Assembly (NCBI GenBank): GCA_951813395.1
Contig: OX638356.1
Location: 285,340-349,339 of the forward strand
Reading direction: 5' to 3'
Length of the DNA stretch: 64,000 nucleotides
From: Longimicrobiales bacterium
GTDB lineage: Bacteria > Gemmatimonadota > Gemmatimonadetes > Longimicrobiales > Gaopeijiaceae
The notes below the pieces were generated by a model. The model was given only the letters and a program-made list of their open reading frames with translations. It did not search any database and was not told the DNA's origin. Positions 61,350 through 64,000 of the stretch are shown here, in pieces. The position numbers and the translations under genes were made by a program. Position 1 is the stretch's first letter. The number at the start of each line of letters is the position of its first letter.

Positions 61350-61918
61350 GTAACCGGCGTCTTGTCGGCGCGGCCGGGCAGGAAGTTCTGGAACCGCACC
61401 CAGACATGGTCCCCGTCGCGGATCTCCACCTCGAGCGTGTCCATGTCGCGGGGACTCGGGCTTGAGGGGTCGTCGACGGCGCCTTCGAGGTCGAAGCTGC
61501 TCTTGTGGCAGGGGCACACGAACCGGGACTGATCGGGCGCCAGGTTCACGAAGCACCCCGCGTGCGGGCAGATCACGTTGAACGCCTGCAGCGAGTCGTC
61601 CGTGCGGCGGAGGTAGACCGCGCCCACCGGCGTGTTGCGCTGCGTGTTCCACGCGTCGACCCGGTCGGCCTGCACGCGGAACTTCCGTGGGACTCCATCG
61701 GCGGGGAGCGCCGCCAGCCGGGCGACCGGGACCAGGGACGGATCCCGCCCTGCCCGCCGCAGCGGGTCGAGGACGACGCGAATGCCCGACCACACGGGTG
61801 CAAGCAAGGCGAGCCCGGCCGCCGCGATCGCCCCGGCCCCGGCCAGAAAGCGTCGGCGGGCGTGGCCGCGCGGGCCGGTGGTTTCGTTCCCGGGTGGGTG
61901 CGGTGTCTTGCTGCTCAT
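61346..61918 (-). CDS. Rieske iron-sulfur subunit
   Basis: 190 residues. Tat-type signal RRRFLAGAGAIAAAGLALLAP anchors it in the membrane (Arg-Arg then hydrophobic). Cluster ligands are CPHAGC and CPCHKSSF. The pattern is that of bc1/b6f Rieske proteins. First gene of a two-gene operon with the cytochrome b-c fusion. Confidence 0.92.
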   Translation of the reverse strand: MSSKTPHPPGNETTGPRGHARRRFLAGAGAIAAAGLALLAPVWSGIRVVLDPLRRAGRDPSLVPVARLAALPADGVPRKFRVQADRVDAWNTQRNTPVGAVYLRRTDDSLQAFNVICPHAGCFVNLAPDQSRFVCPCHKSSFDLEGAVDDPSSPSPRDMDTLEVEIRDGDHVWVRFQNFLPGRADKTPVT

Positions 61919-62008
61919 CGCGTCTGGATATCCGGCTTCCTGGTGTCGTTACCGCGTTGGCGAAGGTGACGGCGGAAGTTACGGACGAGTGCGGGACACC
62001 GCAATGTA

Positions 62009-62044
62009 ATGTATACTGTACATAATGTAATCTTTAGTATACAT
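62009..62044. promoter_or_regulatory. AT-rich inverted repeat upstream of the Rieske/cytochrome operon
   Basis: ATGTATAC, 20-base spacer, GTATACAT: a perfect 8-bp inverted repeat inside a 60-bp stretch of very low G+C (AATGTAATG and CATAATGTAAT also recur). It sits 91-126 bp upstream of the Rieske start. In such GC-rich DNA this is a strong candidate operator or promoter region. Confidence 0.5.
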
Positions 62045-62082
62045 ATTGTGAAATCGCGGTCCTGTTGTCGCGGGCGCGACCG

Positions 62083-64000
62083 TTACTCCTGGAACGGCAC
62101 GAATTCGTGAGAGAGGCCCGGCAGTTCGAGCGACAGGGCCAGGTCGCGAGCTTCGGCAGCCAGATCCGGGAGCGGTACACCACCTCTCCGGCACAGACGG
62201 ACCTGCTCCAGCGCGAGGCGCAACCAGGCCACGGGCTCGCTGTCCCGGGCAGCCGCGGCACCGTCTTCCAGCATCTTGAGCGCGCCGTCGCCGTGGCCCG
62301 TGCGCGACCGCAGGCGTGCGTGGAACAGGATGAGGTCGACCGGTGTGCGGCCGGGCGCCGTGTCTGGCGGGTATCGGTCGGCCACGCGCTGGGCACGGCC
62401 CAGCATCCCCAACTCAAGAAGGCAGTTGCCCACGATGCTCGCGTGCCGGGCCCTCAGGTCCGGGGGGACGGCCGGCTTCGTTTCGTCAATCGCACTGCTC
62501 GCCGCGCCGGCTTCGTCCGCGGCTGTTTCGCGCAAGGTCCCGTCTCCCCCGCCAACCGCGTCGATGGCCGACTGTGCACCTCGCGTATCGCCCTGTGCGA
62601 GGAGCAGCGCCGCGCGCGCCATCCGCTCCATGCACCTCACCACCGGGCAGTCCATGTCCTCCGCGGCCGCCCGGGCTTCAGCGAGCATGTGCGCGGCGGG
62701 CTCGAGACTGCCGGTATTCGTGTGCCATTCGGCGAGGTCGAGCAGGAGGTGCACATACGAGGCGGGATCTTCCACCGACTTGGCCACGGCGGTGAGCTTG
62801 GCCTGCAGCTCCTGACCCTCCGCCGTCGCCAGCCGGCCCACGGCAATGAGGGCGACCGCGTGACGGTGCAGCGCGTACATCATCTCATCCCTCAGGCGCT
62901 CCCGCATCGCGATCTCGACAGCCCTTCTCGCGTGTGCCAGCCCGCCCGCGCGGTCTCCGCATACGACCTTCATGGCCAGGGACCCCTCGGTTCGACAGCG
63001 CGCGACATCTTCCCGACATTCCGGTCGCTGCCCGATGTCGGCCAGGAGTTCGGCCATCGCCTCATGATCCGCCGACCTGTACAGGACCTGAAGGATCGTA
63101 TCGCGAATCGTGGACCCCAGCCAACCGTCGCCGAGGTGCTCGGCGTCGTTCAGAAGTCCGTTCAGTTCGGCGAGCACCGCGTCGGTGTCGTCCAGGCCGA
63201 GCAGGTGGCGCGCATCGGTCACTGTCAGCCTCAGCTGGATGGCGTTTGCCGGAGACAGTTGGCGACCGGAGGAATCGATCTCGTCAGCCACGCGAAGCAC
63301 GCCCGCCAGCTGTCGCGACCGGTAGCGTGCCCAGGCGAGGCGAACGCCGATCCGGGTCCTGGTCTGCGCCTCGCTGACCTGATAGGCGGCCGCAAGTACC
63401 GGGATGCGTGTGGCGACTCCGTTCCGTGGGGCCCTTTCGAGCGCCTGGACGGCGAACGACTGGGCACGACCGCTGTCCCCGGCGCGGTGGTAATGAATCG
63501 AGGCCGCTGCCAGCAGCGCGTTGTCCGAACGCCTTCCGAGCAGGTCGGCGACCGACCGGTGGAGACTGGACCGGCGACCGCGGCTGAGGGTCCGATAGAC
63601 CGCGTGGCGGACGAGGCCGTGGCGAACACGGGCCCTGTTCCCGGCCCAGGAGATCAGGCTGGACGCCTCAAGCCGCTCCAGAGCACCGATGCACTCTTCC
63701 GCCGTTCTCTCCGAGATGTGTGCCAACTCGGCCGCGGTGGCCGCATCGCGGAGCACGGCGAGCCCATGGAACACCTGCCTGCCGACGCCGTCCAGCGCGG
63801 CCAGGTGCCGGGCGACGATGTGCTCCACCGAAAGGGGGATGGGGAGATCCCACTCGTCCCGCGCCGGCAGCTGCTCGGGCCGCGTGGCGAGTTCGACGAC
63901 GAAGAGCGGGTTTCCCCCGGCCAGTTGCGACATCCGCCCCAGCCAGCGGTCGGTGAGCGTGATGGGAGATACCGCCTGCGCCAGAGTCATCGCATCGGCC
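62083..64000 (-). CDS. C-terminal part of a large AAA/TPR-type signalling ATPase or transcriptional regulator
   Basis: About 639 residues are visible and the frame runs off the right edge. ITLTDRWLGRMSQLAGGNPLFVVELA is the sensor/winged-helix linker typical after an AAA (STAND) ATPase, then a winged helix and helical TPR-like repeats (LLAAASIHYHRAGDSGRAQSFAVQAL and others). The ATP-binding part lies outside the window. Proteins of this build include BTAD/LuxR-type regulators, but no DNA-binding domain follows at the C-terminus, so any such domain must be N-terminal. Confidence 0.7.
   Translation of the reverse strand, partial: ADAMTLAQAVSPITLTDRWLGRMSQLAGGNPLFVVELATRPEQLPARDEWDLPIPLSVEHIVARHLAALDGVGRQVFHGLAVLRDAATAAELAHISERTAEECIGALERLEASSLISWAGNRARVRHGLVRHAVYRTLSRGRRSSLHRSVADLLGRRSDNALLAAASIHYHRAGDSGRAQSFAVQALERAPRNGVATRIPVLAAAYQVSEAQTRTRIGVRLAWARYRSRQLAGVLRVADEIDSSGRQLSPANAIQLRLTVTDARHLLGLDDTDAVLAELNGLLNDAEHLGDGWLGSTIRDTILQVLYRSADHEAMAELLADIGQRPECREDVARCRTEGSLAMKVVCGDRAGGLAHARRAVEIAMRERLRDEMMYALHRHAVALIAVGRLATAEGQELQAKLTAVAKSVEDPASYVHLLLDLAEWHTNTGSLEPAAHMLAEARAAAEDMDCPVVRCMERMARAALLLAQGDTRGAQSAIDAVGGGDGTLRETAADEAGAASSAIDETKPAVPPDLRARHASIVGNCLLELGMLGRAQRVADRYPPDTAPGRTPVDLILFHARLRSRTGHGDGALKMLEDGAAAARDSEPVAWLRLALEQVRLCRRGGVPLPDLAAEARDLALSLELPGLSHEFVPFQE

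Noticed and set aside
1..64000. CRISPR arrays or phage genes
   Set aside because: No regularly spaced direct repeats with unique spacers, no Cas, integrase or structural phage genes seen.

Overview
The window is GC-rich chromosomal DNA from a free-living, respiring bacterium. Frequent GTG and TTG starts, tight stop/start overlaps, a Rieske/cytochrome b/c complex and a large family of secreted 6-bladed beta-propeller proteins fit Gemmatimonadota or a neighbouring phylum. That placement is inference from gene content; no rRNA is present.

Left part (1-24.5 kb), mostly ordinary metabolism: a MOSC protein (cut by the window edge), a small conserved protein, a CPBP protease and a group II amino acid decarboxylase; a phenylacetyl-CoA epoxidase (Paa) operon whose PaaD is split in two; phosphofructokinase; a large PIG-L deacetylase; a nucleoside-type BMP ABC importer; an NSS symporter coupled to an aconitase-family enzyme with its domains in swapped order; a hipBA locus whose hipA carries an in-frame amber codon; tRNA-Val and tRNA-Glu; a vapBC-like pair; and a lone nucleotidyltransferase.

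Centre (24.5-32.8 kb): a quinohemoprotein amine dehydrogenase (QHNDH) cluster in the order qhpG-A-D-C-B-F. The gamma subunit keeps every cysteine, acidic residue and tryptophan needed for its thioether cross-links and CTQ cofactor, at the published spacings. The leader-peptide protease gene qhpE is not here. It lies 26 kb away at 58.8 kb. A broken qhpE copy sits at 37.8 kb, and a 19-bp match to the qhpE start sits at 52.7 kb.

Right part (32.8-58.8 kb), an accessory island between qhpF and qhpE: nine diverged 6-bladed beta-propeller genes (one split by a complete IS3-family element with a 3-bp target duplication); two metalloproteases; an ECF sigma/anti-sigma operon that also encodes a propeller and a carboxypeptidase-regulatory-like protein; a duplicated segment with a parDE locus (one copy has lost its antitoxin); an ABC-2 exporter; and two transposase remnants. 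Three propeller genes and the ECF operon are preceded by the same promoter-like sequence (TTGCACGTTTT, then TGTTnn, 17-bp spacing), which suggests common control.

Right edge (59.5-64 kb): a cytochrome b fused to c-type haem domains, its Rieske partner, an AT-rich inverted repeat upstream of them, and the C-terminal part of a large AAA/TPR-type regulator.

Taken together, the decarboxylase, QHNDH and Paa epoxidase can be read as one route: phenylalanine to phenethylamine to phenylacetaldehyde to phenylacetyl-CoA to ring epoxide. The aldehyde dehydrogenase, CoA ligase and reductase steps are not in the window.
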